Positions 34,173-45,307 of a DNA stretch of 64,000 bases are shown here, one piece after another. The notes beneath the pieces are model-generated. The model saw only the letters and a list, made by a program, of their open reading frames with translations. It was not told the DNA's origin and ran no database searches. Position numbers and translations under genes: made by a program. Numbering within the stretch: the first letter of the stretch is position 1; every line of letters begins with the position of its first letter. The DNA comes from Kalaharituber pfeilii (Eukaryota > Ascomycota > Pezizomycetes > Pezizales > Pezizaceae), in assembly GCA_015179045.1 (NCBI GenBank), contig WHUZ01000110.1, positions 62,001-126,000 on the forward strand, written 5' to 3'.

Positions 34173-34408
34173 TTTTATTTTTATTTTTTTTTTTTATTTT
34201 TTTATATCACGGAACCCCGCTTGCAGCGCCAAGCCATGGCAGGGCCCCTGGGCAAGCCCGGAGACAGGCTTAACAAAGAAAGTTCTATATACACATCCCG
34301 TTCTACCCCCTTCTAAAACCTGATTCCAGAAACTTCCGGATGGTTCTTCTGGTTTCTCTATCAGGGAAGCTCCCCTATATCTCTCCACCTCTCCCCCCTC
34401 TCCCTCCT
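34173..34408 (-). mobile_element. LINE-B 3' fragment just upstream of the NLR gene
   Basis: 236-bp minus-strand insert with the end of the coding region (a frame ending FLESGF), 3' UTR, ccctgccatggcttggcgct...gcgggg end and A/T-rich tail. The perfect 13-bp duplication ctattaaagtgtt lies at 34,160-34,172 and 34,409-34,421. It ends ~110 bp upstream of the NLR start codon, so it may supply leader or promoter sequence to that gene. Confidence 0.85.
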
Positions 34409-34517
34409 CTATTAAAGTGTTGCTCGTGCAAGAACATCCTAGGTGATTGAAGGGCTGTCTTACTGCCTCATTCCATCTTCCACTACTTCATCTATTTATT
34501 CCTTCACGCAAAGAACA

Positions 34518-37500
34518 ATGGCGGACGCCTTGACAATAGCTACAGGAATTGCCGGGTTTCTATCTCTCGCCATCCAGATTGGAGAAATTCTAACAAAATA
34601 CACAAGCGAATTCAAATCTGCCCCAAAGGATGCCCAGACACTATTAACAGAGATTACTGGTCTGACCCGTGTTCTTACACAGCTTGAGAAATTCTTGGAG
34701 AAGGAAGAGATTAAGGCAAATTTTCCAGAGACTTCCGTCCTGTGTAGTGTCATCAGTATGTGCGAGGGCACAATAAAAGGTCTACACAGAACTCTCAGAA
34801 AGTTCAAAGCGCCCGACATCAAAGATCGACTCAGATGGCCCTTTCACAAGCAAGAGTGCATTGATGCAACCTCCACCTTACATCACTGTACACAGATAAT
34901 TGAGTTTTCACTCACTATCGTCAATTGGTAATTCGTTACTATAAACTTGTGCCGGGACCAGTAACTGACATGGTTAGCGAACTACTCTCGAAAACCTCAC
35001 AAGAGGTGAAGGCTACTCTATCAGAGGAGAAAAATCAAATTGACTCTCTTTTGCCATTATTCCAGGATGCACCAACTCAGATGTTGAAAATGAGGGACAC
35101 CCTAGTTAAGGTACTGAATTGTGTATCCGGACTTGAAAAGTTGGCTCCCGACGTGCGTGAAATCAAGAGTGGGGTACAGGATATTAAAAGTGGAATACAG
35201 GAAATGAAGGACGGGGTTCAGAAAATACAGCAGAATATAGACGGTACAGCTTTGGTGGCTTTCTCCCCTGTGTCTTTGTGAGGTACACAGTCGCTGACTT
35301 CCAGTCTCTCATCAGCTCAGGATATAGAGAAGTTCCTCGCGTGGTTGTCCCCACTAGAACCGCAAAAAAGACACCAGGACGTCAAGGCTACTCGAATAGA
35401 GAATACAGGAAACTGGATCCTTCAAAGCGACCAGTTTCAATCATGGATAAAGAGTGCAGGTAGCACTCTCAGCAGCCGGGTGCTGGGCTGCTATGGTGAA
35501 CCAGGTGCCGGGAAAACTGTGTTGGCGTGAGTATTCCAGGTACCAATACTGCTCTCAGAGCATTTAGTGTTAACGACACGTTTGAAGCTCCCTCCTGATC
35601 GACTATGTATCCTCCATTGCGAATCCACCTAGAACAAACGTTATATATTTATACTGTGACTATCGAGACCAGAAGGAACAGTCTTTGGTACATATTATTG
35701 GAAGTTTTGTCAAGCAGCTAGTCTGGCAATTTATCTCCGCGAATGCACCACTGCCCAACTCAGTGCATGACTCCTACAGATGTGCTCTAAACTCAAGAGC
35801 AGGCCTCGATCGTACAAGTTCGAAAGTGATGCTTAAAGATATGTTGCATAAGCTTGACAATGCCTTCATTTTAATGGACGCACTGGACGAATTACAGGAT
35901 CAGACACGACTAGATTTTCTCAATTTCATGAATGAGATTCTACACTTGCAGGTACCCAGCTCCGAAAACCAATCTAGGAACTTTCTGAGCGTGGTTCGCT
36001 TATGCCTCACCGCACGGCCACATGTTCAAGACCAGGTCAAGTGTCATCTTCGCAATGAAGTGAGGACATTGTCAATTACAGCTCAGGAGAAGGACATTCA
36101 GAGATATCTCGCACAACGAATCGATAGCGACTATTGTCAAGATGCTATGAATAGCACGTTGAAGGCCCAAATACTGGAGACACTACCGCAGAAGTCAGAG
36201 GGAATGTACGTGCTACCCAAGTCAAACATGATATGCGCATTATGATGACTGACTGATGGATAGGTTTTTACTCCCAGCGTTACACATTGACATGATCCTG
36301 AAAGGCCTGACAGTGTCCAAGCGACGAGCTGCCCTTTGCAACCTTCCTCTGGGTCTTTATGCAGCCTATGATGCAACCATAAATAGGATTCGAGAGTCAC
36401 AAAACCGTGGGGAGCTAGGCATGAAGGCGCTCATGTGGATCTACCTAGCTGAGCGCCCATTAGAGGTTATAGCGCTTCGTCATGCACTCTCAGTAGATGA
36501 TGGAGCTGAGGCACTGGATGTTGACAATATTCCCTCTGAAAATACACTTTTGGAGTGCTGCTGCGGTTTAGTGACAGTGGACGAGGAGACATCAACTGTT
36601 CGTCTGGTGCACTATACGCTTCAGGAGTACCTCGAGTCACACCATGAGCAACACTTCCCAGCCGGCCACACCATGGTTGCAAAGACGTGCCTAACCTATT
36701 TGAACTTTACCACCTTCAGCGGCACTGTTTCATATCCTTCACTCGATAAGCTGTATAAAGATTACCCTTTACTGCATTACGCAGTCCTTCAATGGGGCAA
36801 TCATGCTCGAAAGCAATGTGATGAAGCTGTTTATGAACTTGCCATTACCCTACTTTCGCGAGATGACTCTCCAGCGCTGCGAAGCCGGACTTGCTGCCGG
36901 AATGAATGGTGTACAATGCAGGGCCTGCATGCAGCGGCTCAGTTCGGAGTTGATACTATCTTCCGGACATTACTTGAAACTGCAGACACAAATGCTCAGG
37001 CAACGTGCGGCTGCACGGTGCTGTTTGTTGCTGCTAAAAACGGCCATGAGGGTGTAGTCCGCTTGCTGCTCGAGCGAGCAGATATCAAGGTCAACATGCA
37101 AAATTCAATCAACGAAACACCGCTCTTGAGAGCAGCTGCTAGTGGACATGAGGGTGTAGTCCGCTTGCTGCTCGAGCGAGCAGATATCAAGGTCAACGTG
37201 CAAAATTTAATCAACGAAACACCGCTCTTGAGAGCAGCTGCTAGTGGACATGAGGCCGTAGTCCGCCTGCTGCTGGAACGAGCGGATATCAATGTCGCTA
37301 TAGGGACTTACGGGTACGAAACACCGCTCTTGAAAGCAGCTGCTAGTGGACATGAGGCTGTAGTCCGCCTGCTGCTGGAACGAGCGGATATCGATGTCAA
37401 TATAGGGAATTACGACAACGAAACACCGCTCTTCAAAGCAGCTGCTAATGGACATGAGGCTGTAGTCCGCTTGCTGCTCGAGCGAGCAGGTATCAAGGTC

Positions 37501-37761
37501 AACATGCAAAATCAATTCAAGGAAACACCGCTCTCTGCAGCAGCCGCTAGTGGACATGAGGCTGTAGTCCGCTTGCTGCTGGAACGAGCGGATATCGATG
37601 TCAATTTGGCCGATTCCAATGGCAATACACCACTGTCGTTGGCTATTGACAATGGACGCAACGTCATAGCTCGCCTGCTACGTGATGGAGGCGCGTGGTC
37701 AACCACCCAGCCAACGGGTTCCCGCTGTCCAAAGCGAAAGTTCGGCGCAATTGAGGATTAG
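34518..37761 (+). CDS. NLR-type immune/heterokaryon-incompatibility receptor: Helo-like N-terminus, NACHT, ankyrin repeats
   Basis: Five exons (34518-34927, 34978-35243, 35316-35526, 35588-36205, 36264-37761) join in frame without a stop to 1000 residues. The introns are 50, 72, 61 and 58 nt, several with TAAC/CTGAC branch sites. Residues 1-~135 (MADALTIATGIAGFLSLAIQ) match the fungal STAND N-terminal domain related to HeLo. A coiled coil with KSGVQDIKSGIQEMKDGVQK follows (~190-225). The NACHT domain carries GEPGAGKT (Walker A, ~286), a YCDYRDQ block and FILMDALDEL (Walker B, ~390). A winged-helix-like region (WIYLAERPLEV, VRLVHYTLQEYL) precedes seven ankyrin repeats (~745-985). Fungal NLRs sense non-self through their repeats and trigger cell death. 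I see an intact gene; its ligand is unknown. The start is the first ATG in good context (aacaATGgc). Confidence 0.85.
37018..37680 (+). repeat. Near-identical ankyrin repeat array (102-bp period)
   Basis: About six 34-residue units share gtagtccgcttgctgctcga and ETPLLRAAASGHE..VRLLL almost base for base. They differ mainly after RADI (KVNMQNSIN, NVAIGTYGY, DVNIGNYDN, KVNMQNQFK, DVNLADSNG), i.e. in the loop that contacts ligands. The last unit is divergent. Confidence 0.85.
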
Positions 37762-37792
37762 GTGTTGGTTCGCACCTCAATGACCCACTTCC

Positions 37793-37861
37793 CTCGTCAT
37801 AGCACACAGGGTGGGAAACAAGTAATGATATATTTTTTTTTTTTTTTTTAAAAAAAAAAAA
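37793..37861 (+). mobile_element. Hairpin-only retroposon, family A, with T-run/A-run tail
   Basis: Degenerate core ctcgtcatagcacacagggt, then taatgatata, ~17 T and ~12 A. Perfect duplication acccacttcc at 37,783-37,792 and 37,862-37,871. It lies ~30 bp after the NLR stop codon, in the presumed 3' UTR. Confidence 0.8.
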
Positions 37862-38314
37862 ACCCACTTCCAGCCACCTTTTTCAGTTGTACTATTGCCT
37901 GTATATATTCGTCTCATACATAAGTTACGTATCTGTCAACACCAGCACGCTCACTATCCTGCACTACGTGATGTACCTCTTGCTGTTCAGAGTTCGCTGT
38001 GGTTTTGGTACCTTTTCGCGAACAAAAGGTCTGATATCGATATAGTATGCTCGTGGTCTGGGCTCATGTAATGGCACATGCAAAGCATGTATTTCCAATT
38101 TTTCTTAGCCATTGTGTCGCGTTTTTGACCGATCAGTGAATGGTTGTAGGTAAGTCACGTTGCTTGTGGAGAAGACATATCGTATGTGGCCGAGATGGCG
38201 AAAAGGCGATTTTTATTAGATCAACTGAATCAGCACGCTGAAAACTGTTGGTCCAGGTAGGTATCGCGAGTACTCCTCTCGTGGGTTGCGAGACGCTCCA
38301 AAAACTCGTTCCGT

Positions 38315-38950
38315 GGAGGTTGTTGTCGGTTGCATCGTCCCCCTTACCACCCCCTTTCGGGCCCACACACGTTCCCTACCACCGAGCAGTTTGGTCAGGG
38401 TAGAAAACGACAGTCAGATAGAGAGGAGGTAGCAATGCGAGCAGATTATGGCTCACCAACCACCCTCCCCCCACCAATAACCCCTACTACCATAGAAAAT
38501 ATTTCACCGACAACAACTTCTACAGGACGAGCGTTTGGAAGCGACTCCACAACTACAACGCTCCTACCGACGAAACCCACATAGATTGAAATCCTTCAGC
38601 GCGCTGGGTCTTTTGATCTTAATTTTCGTTCGAAATACCCACTACCTCAAAATCCCCCCTGGGGTAGAGTTTCGAGCAAACTCTCCGCTGTGTTGCGAAC
38701 ACATCAACCCGACGCCAAGCACCAATAAGAGAGCCCCAAAATGGAGCACGGCCTATAAACACACCGCCACCCCGAAGGAGGGATCGGGCTCCCCCTCCCG
38801 CCGGCTCGTCACAAGCCATCCTGGAGCAGCTCTGCTCACCACTGACGCCTCAAAGAAGGGATCCAGCTCTCCCTCACGCCGCCTCTCCCCCGAAGCCACC
38901 CGGGGACCTGGCCCCCATTTCCAAGTCCGTCCCAAAAGAGACGGTCACAC
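38315..38950 (+). mobile_element. LINE 5' leader region, copy 1
   Basis: From 38,521 (acaggacgagcgtttggaag) to ~38,700 the sequence follows 55,214-55,390 closely, including ctttt-rich and cccccttggg blocks. It therefore appears to be the 5' leader before ORF1. Upstream an open frame ends in both copies with a P-x-KPT stop. The coding part after the leader is degenerate here. Confidence 0.4.
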
Positions 38951-39016
38951 TGAGGTTTAGCCCCATCACCACCATATACACAACACCAGTCGAGAGGCTG
39001 AATGGCAGGAAGCGCG

Positions 39017-39360
39017 TGTTAGAAACCATGAGCCGAACACACGCGAAACAGTCCGAGCGAAACAGTCCGAGCGAAACAGTCCGAGTGTGTAAAACATCCG
39101 AACATCCGCGATGGCCTAAGCACTCCGAACATCCGCGATGGCCTAAGCACTCCGAACATCCGCGATGGCCCAAACACTCCGGACTGAGTATTCCATATTA
39201 GGCAGTCCAAATACTTAGCTGTTCTGTTCACTGGTTTTGTATGCAACTTCGTGTTATAGAGTTTTTGTATATATATGGGCTCTGGAAGCCCCGTTCGTGA
39301 TTGATCATTAGAATCGAATACACACATCTCTGAGCCTATTCCTCTGTACTCCTTTTCACA
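39017..39360 (+). repeat. Copia 5' LTR (344 bp)
   Basis: Runs from tgttagaaaccatgagccga to ccttttcaca. Contains three copies of a 14-bp unit (cgaaacagtccgag), three of a 27-bp unit around cgaacatccgcgatggccta, and a TATA box (gtatatatatggg, ~39,268). Preceded by the target repeat gcgcg (39,012-39,016). Confidence 0.95.
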
Positions 39361-39376
39361 GGTTATGAGCCCGGAC
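39361..39376 (+). promoter_or_regulatory. Primer-binding site complementary to an initiator tRNA-Met fragment
   Basis: ggttatgagcccggac directly follows the 5' LTR. It is complementary to the anticodon stem-loop of initiator tRNA-Met, whose loop carries CAU, rather than to a tRNA 3' end. Drosophila copia uses the same kind of half-tRNA primer. Confidence 0.7.
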
Positions 39377-39564
39377 TGTGCAATATAGTCCACCGCATTT
39401 AAGTCGCACTTTTTCACACACTTGCACTCCTTGCTCGCACTCCTCACTTGTGCTCCTCGCTCACATTCCTCGCTTGCACTCCTCGCTCGTGCTCCTCGCT
39501 TCTCGAATCCCTCGAGCTCACCTGCTCTCCACGTCTACTACTGCAAACATCAAATCATCCTACA

Positions 39565-41790
39565 ATGTCTGGATCCACCTCCACCACTGCTGATGTCTTT
39601 CGCCATAAACATGGACAAGCTCCCATGCTTACAACCTCAAACTACCAACAATGGAGCGTGGCCATGAAGTTCATTCTCAAGGCCTGCAATCTCTGGGAAA
39701 TCGTCAATGGCACTGAGCATGCCCCAGAACAAACTACCTTAGCCTCCCGAGCATCACGAGCATCAAGCAGTGCCGGACCATCCACCTCAGGCCCCAATAC
39801 AAACTCAGAAGCTCTAGCTAAGTTTACCAAACGCTCTAATCAAGCTGCTTCCATTATTTTCGGCTCTCTGACACTATCTGCTCAAGCTTATCTTGGAAAT
39901 GCAGATGAGCCTACTGAGATGTGGAAGGCCCTCAAGCAAAGACTTGACACAGTTGCAAACCGCTCTGGTATTAACGCAATTCAGATGGCCTTTGGAAACG
40001 ATAAAATGGGTGAACATGAGAAAGTATCTGCATGGATTAGCAGACTCATAGGTTACCAAAATGCGTTGACCCACACTGATGACCCTATTACTGACAGAGG
40101 AATGGTCAATCACATCCTCCGCCATCTCTCACCCAAATTTTCAGGCATACGTCGTGTAATAGCAGAGAAACCAATTCCAGAACAGACTATTAACTATGTC
40201 CTCAGTACCCTTGTTGACTATGAAACTCAGCTCGAACCAATAACCACTACTACCGCCGGAGCACTGGCAACGAATAGCCGTGGAGGAGGCCGTGGCCGTG
40301 GCCGTGGCTACAGATCAGGACGTGGCGGCCGTGGCGGATATAGAGTCAACAAGAGAGATACCCAGTCTAAGCGAATTGCAGGAGTATGTTGGTACTGCAC
40401 AAAAGAAGGACACAAAGCAGAGGATTGCAGATTACAGAAGAAGGCAATTGAGCTCAAGAACAAAAGAGAGAAACTGAGCCCCGCATCCAATACAGATGAT
40501 TCCAACAAATCGAGTGCTAACCTGACAAGGATGTATATTGCCAAAGCCTCTGCAACTAGAGCTACCCTCACCAATTGTCAACGAAGAACCTGGTACATTG
40601 ACTCTGGAGCCAGTGACCACATGTGCTCCACTCTGTCAGACTTCACAAGCCACAAGACACTTGCAAAGCCACGTAAGGTACTACTGGGAGACAACTACAC
40701 AATTTTCGCTACAGCAATAGGAACCATGACTATTCAGGGTAATGAACGGTGCATGACTCTTGAATCAGTGTTATATGTTCCAGATCTCAAATGCAACCTC
40801 TTCTCAGTAGCAAAAGCAGAGGATGCAGGTTACAGCACATTATTCAAGTCAGGCACCTGCAGGATTGCAGATGAACAGGACCGACCAGTCATCACTGTCA
40901 AACGTCGAGATGGAATGTACGTAATTAACCTCCGAAAAACCCACGCCGTGCCTGCCACCGCCGTGCCTGCCACCACCGTGCCTGCCACCGCCGTGCCTGC
41001 CACCACCGTGCCTGCCGCTGCCGTGCCTGCCACCACCGTGCCTGCCACCACCGTGCCTGCCGCTGCCGCTACCGTGCCTGCCACCACCGTTCTGGCTAAA
41101 GGTACACTCGAGCTCTGGCATTACCGCCTAGGACACCTGAATACAGCTGCTGTTAAGACGCTCGCCAATGGTCTTGCAACTGGCATAGAGCTGCGAAAGG
41201 CAGAGCTATCCAAAGATGGCAGTCCCTGTTTTCCATGCCTGCAAGGCAAACAGAAGGTCACAATCAATCGAACACCCTCTGAGAGGGCAACTGAGCCCCT
41301 CCAACTCATTCACTCTGACTCTGCTGGTCCATTCCCAGTCACACCTGGAAACTCTAGGTACTTCCTCCTCTACATTGATGACTATTCACGCATGACATGG
41401 GTATACATCCTTGAATCCAAAACAGTTGAAGAGGTCTGCAGTGCTTTTCAAGACTTTAAAGCACATGTAGAGAAGGAAAGTGGGAGAGTTATCAAACGTT
41501 TCAGGTGTGACAATGGCAAGGGAGAATATGACAACCGCAGATTCCGAGGTATTCTGTCAAGCAGCGGTATCTCCTATGAACCCAGCGCACCCTACACTCA
41601 GCATCAAAATGGAGTCAGTGAAAGAAAAATTAGGACTATCAAGGAGATGGCAGTGTCTATGAGGTGTGCTGCTAAGCTTGATGAGGAATTCTGGGCAGAA
41701 GCTACTGCAACAGTTGTGTATATCTTGAACAGGTCACCTACACGAGCTCTCGAGAACAAAACGCCCTATGAGGCCTGGTATGCAGTGCAT
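39565..41790 (+). pseudogene. Copia Gag-Pol, first part: Gag, protease, integrase
   Basis: From ATG 39565 (MSGSTSTTADVF) the frame encodes a Gag (LTTSNYQQWSVAMKFIL) with a Gly/Arg-rich patch and the knuckle CWYCTKEGHKAEDC (C-x2-C-x4-H-x4-C). The protease is WYIDSGASDHM, and the pre-integrase block is WHYRLGHLN. The integrase core has Asp in HSDSAGPF, Asp in RCDNGKGEY and Glu in HQNGVSERK. The frame departs from the family after TPYEAW: about 40 residues of the usual sequence are missing and the rest of Pol continues one frame over. The element is therefore not able to make a complete Pol. Confidence 0.88.
40947..41093 (+). repeat. 15-bp coding minisatellite (VPATx repeats) in the copia polyprotein
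   Basis: Units of gtgcctgccaccaccgtgcc encode VPATA/VPATT/VPAAA about ten times between the protease and pre-integrase blocks. The frame stays open. Confidence 0.85.
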
Positions 41791-44031
41791 CTTCATCGGC
41801 TATTCACCTACTACAACCAAGCAGTGGCGAGTTTGGGACCCACAAGGCCGTCGGGCATACATTGTAGCTGACGTGGTATTCGACGAGAGAAAACCAATGG
41901 GCATCACCACAGCTGAGCAGCTGAATGCACCTACCAGCTGCAGTACAGAAGAGCTACAGGATGTTAACATGCCTGACATCTGGCCAGAAGACAGAATCAC
42001 TGAGATTGCTGATGAACCTACGACGCCGGCTATGACGCCAGGTGCGACACTGCCTATGACTCGGATACCGGCCACGATGCCTCAACGGACAGAGCCTGAC
42101 ATACCACGCCTACGTCTTGGAGAAGAAATCATTGAGAAACGCCCACGCCGCTCGCGTGCTGCAGCTACCAGTTCTATGACTGGTAAAGACCCCAATGCCG
42201 ACCAGATGGCTAAGCACCACACAATCCACGTGTCCACTGTGCATACTGATGCAAGTGAAGAGATATCTAGGTGCTGTCACGCACTAGAATCTGGTACTCT
42301 ACAAGCTACACCTGACGAAGGGAGGCTTGAAGCTCTCAATGCCCTGGCAGATGCTCTGTGGAGATCTGGCCATACCATGACAAAAGCTTTTCAAGCCCAG
42401 GGACCAGTAAAGGAGGCAATTGGTGAACCGACTAGCTACCGGCAAGCCATGCAAAGCCCTGACTGTGTTCAGTGGGAGCAAGCTATGGGCGAAGAACTTA
42501 ACTCGCTGCTAGAAAACCAAACATGGGAGCTTGTTGACCAAGCTCAGGTACCTGAGAGCAAGAGTGTGATTGGCTGCAAATGGGTGTACAAAGTAAAGCA
42601 GAATGCTGATGGCAGCATAAGATATAAAGCCCGCCTTGTGATTAAAGGCTATGAGCAGAAAGCAGGAGTTGACTATGAAGAAACCTTTGCCCCAGTTGCT
42701 AAGTTTGCTACTGTTCGAATGCTAATGGCGATTTCTGCAGAACATGACCTTGATATTGATCAAATGGATGTCATTACAGCATTTCTTCACCCTGAACTCG
42801 ATGAGGAAGTGTATATGGAGCTACCCGAAGGCTTCAGCAACAGCTCCAACAGCAACCAAGTCTGCAAGCTCCGAAAAGCCCTCTACGGCCTCAAACAGGC
42901 ACCTCGAGCATGGTATGCAGACATCGATGCATATCTAATATCCATTGGCTTCCAGCGCTCAACAGAGGATTCAAATCTCTACATCATGTCTGGAATTTTA
43001 CTGCTGCTCTGGGTTGACGATATCTTGATCTTTTCATTCAATCCTACACTCAAAGATCAAATTAAGAAGCAGCTCGCTAGCAAATACAACATGAAGGATC
43101 TTGGAGCAGTAAAGTTATTCATTGGATTTGAGATTACTCGAGACCGCCCAAATCGCATAATCTGGCTCCACCAAACTAAATACATCAGCAGTATTCTTGT
43201 ATATTTCGGCATGGATCGATGCAAGAGCCTTTCCACTCCTCTCGACTCGAATGTCAGACTACAAACAGATAGTACTGCTACTCCTACACCAGCCGAAATA
43301 CGCCAATACCAGTCACTTGTTGGAAAGCTCATGTATGCAATGCTTGGAACTCGGCCAGATCTAGCTTACACAGTATCTACACTTGGACAGTTCAGTGCTG
43401 CCCCCTCAGCTCAACACTTAGCAGCTGCAAAGCGTGTTCTTCGATATCTTCAACACACCCGACAACATGGCCTACTATTTCAAGGCTTAAGGTCAAGTTC
43501 GAGCTCAGCTACTGAACGGATTATAGGCTATCATCATCCTATAGGGTATAGCGACTCTGACTGGGCCGGTGATATTGACACACGCAAATCAACCTCTGGC
43601 TATGTTTTTACCCTCGCTGGTGCTGCGATCTCCTGGAAGTCTAGAAAACAGCCTACAGTAGCTCTTTCCACAACCGAAGCTGAATATATGGCAGCTACAG
43701 AGACCTGCAAGGAAGGCATATGGCTACGAAGGCTATTCGATGAAATCAAGAGCAAGTGGGAGACTGGATGCAACAATCAACAACATGAAGGGCAACTTAT
43801 TCGAATGACAACAATGGGGCTATTGATCTAGCTAAAGACCCTAAGCATCATGATAGGACTAAGCACATTGCAATCCGTCACCATTTCATCCGTGAGGCCA
43901 TTGAATCTGGTGCAATCTCACTCAAGTATGTCAAAACCAATGAGAACCTAGCGGATATTTGCACAAAAGCATTAGCACGCACGAAACATGAATACTTCAT
44001 GGAAGGAATGGGAGTTAAGCAATTTAGGTAA
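41768..44031 (+). pseudogene. Copia Pol, second part: reverse transcriptase and RNase H
   Basis: The frame from ~41,790 (CIFIGYSP) reads the RT core CKWVYKVKQNADGSI, AFLHPELDEEVY and LWVDDILIF (catalytic Asp pair), then the RNase H with GYSDSDWAGD and STTEAEYMAATE. At ~43,800 a second frameshift stops this frame. Sequence one frame over continues NDNNGAIDLAKDPKHHDRTK to KQFR and a stop at 44029-44031, the usual end of copia RNase H. Confidence 0.88.
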
Positions 44032-44152
44032 CTTGGGGTAGTACTCTTTCTCTCACGTAAGCTTTTTTCCCATAGGGTTTTTGCTACGGAGGTATGCATA
44101 AGGCATCGAGAGTTTTAAGGAGGCTACAGGATCAGAACAGGAACACGCAGTT

Positions 44153-44161
44153 GAGTGGGAG
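44153..44161 (+). promoter_or_regulatory. Polypurine tract
   Basis: gagtgggag immediately precedes the 3' LTR, the expected site for plus-strand DNA priming. Confidence 0.6.
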
Positions 44162-44586
44162 TGTTAGAAACCATGAGCCGAACACACGCGAAACAGTCCG
44201 AGCGAAACAGTCCGAGCGAAACAGTCCGAGTGTGTAAAACATCCGAACATCCGCGATGGCCTAAGCACTCCGAACATCCGCGATGGCCTAAGCACTCCGA
44301 ACATCCGCGATGGCCTAAGCACTCCGAACATCCGCGATGGCCTAAGCACTCCGAACATCCGCGATGGCCTAAGCACTCCGAACATCCGCGATGGCCCAAA
44401 CACTCCGGACTGAGTATTCCATATTAGGCAGTCCAAATACTTAGCTGTTCTGTTCACTGGTTTTGTATGCAACTTCGTGTTATAGAGTTTTTGTATATAT
44501 ATGGGCTCTGGAAGCCCCGTTCGTGATTGATCATTAGAATCGAATACACACATCTCTGAGCCTATTCCTCTGTACTCCTTTTCACA
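44162..44586 (+). repeat. Copia 3' LTR (425 bp)
   Basis: The same ends as the 5' LTR, and by eye no substitution outside the repeat array. It is 81 bp longer because it has six instead of three 27-bp units. Followed by the target repeat gcgcg (44,587-44,591). Confidence 0.95.
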
Positions 44587-44885
44587 GCGCGAGATGCAGC
44601 ACTCGCTGCAGGACTTCCTATCCCGAAAAAGCCCCGTGCACCTTGTCGAAAAAAGACTTCAGCAACTGATCCAATGGAGGGGTCCTCGAAAGCGGGGGAG
44701 GGGGGGTCAATGGAGAATGTGCAGAGTAGGAATGCCATAGCTATTGCAGAGAATAATGCTGATGCTACCTAAGACCTGCCTGCAGAGGATATTATAACTG
44801 GAGAGGACTGGGAGGATGAGGAGGATGAAATACTAGCGCAACATCTTCGTCAGCTGGAACTCTATAATTTCATGGAGGTACGTAC
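44587..44885 (+). pseudogene. Open fragment split by the copia insertion
   Basis: With the copia element and one gcgcg removed, 38,983-39,016 joins 44,592 in frame as SREAEWQEARDAALAAGLPI followed by PKKPRAPCRKK and a Ser/Glu-rich part. After a TAA near 44,769 the same frame goes on (GEDWEDEEDEILAQHLRQLE) to a GTACGT donor at 44,880. The charged composition resembles the tail of some fungal DDE transposases, but I cannot assign it. Confidence 0.35.
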
Positions 44886-45237
44886 CTACGTAAAACCTAT
44901 ATTTCGTTATCAAGCTGCTTGATATACAAGAACATTGAGTACTGACATATTAATAGGACTTTTGAGGATTATTTGCACTATCAATTGCTTGGATTAGTAT
45001 AGAATGGAGATTGAGGGACTCAGAAGGGTAGGGGGTGGGGAGTGCATTTCTACTGCATTTTGGCTTTTATTTTTCGATATATCGATATAGTTTACATTTT
45101 GACCTTTTTTTGATATTTCATTTAATAGAGCGATGTTTATTTTATCTCTGACAATTGAGCCTGTATTGATACCTCACTGCCTGCTAATCGCGGTGTTACA
45201 GGCGGGAGAAACAATATCGCTCTATTTCCGTCCCCTG

Positions 45238-45294
45238 CCCTGCCATGGCGAACAGCTGCAAGCGGGGTCACGTGATATAAAGAAAAAAAAATTT
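45238..45294 (+). mobile_element. Hairpin-only retroposon, family B, in a LINE ORF1 relic
   Basis: Insert ccctgccatggcgaacagct ... gcggggtcacgtgatat plus A tail. Perfect duplication tttccgtcccctg at 45,225-45,237 and 45,295-45,307. Confidence 0.88.
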
Positions 45295-45307
45295 TTTCCG
45301 TCCCCTG

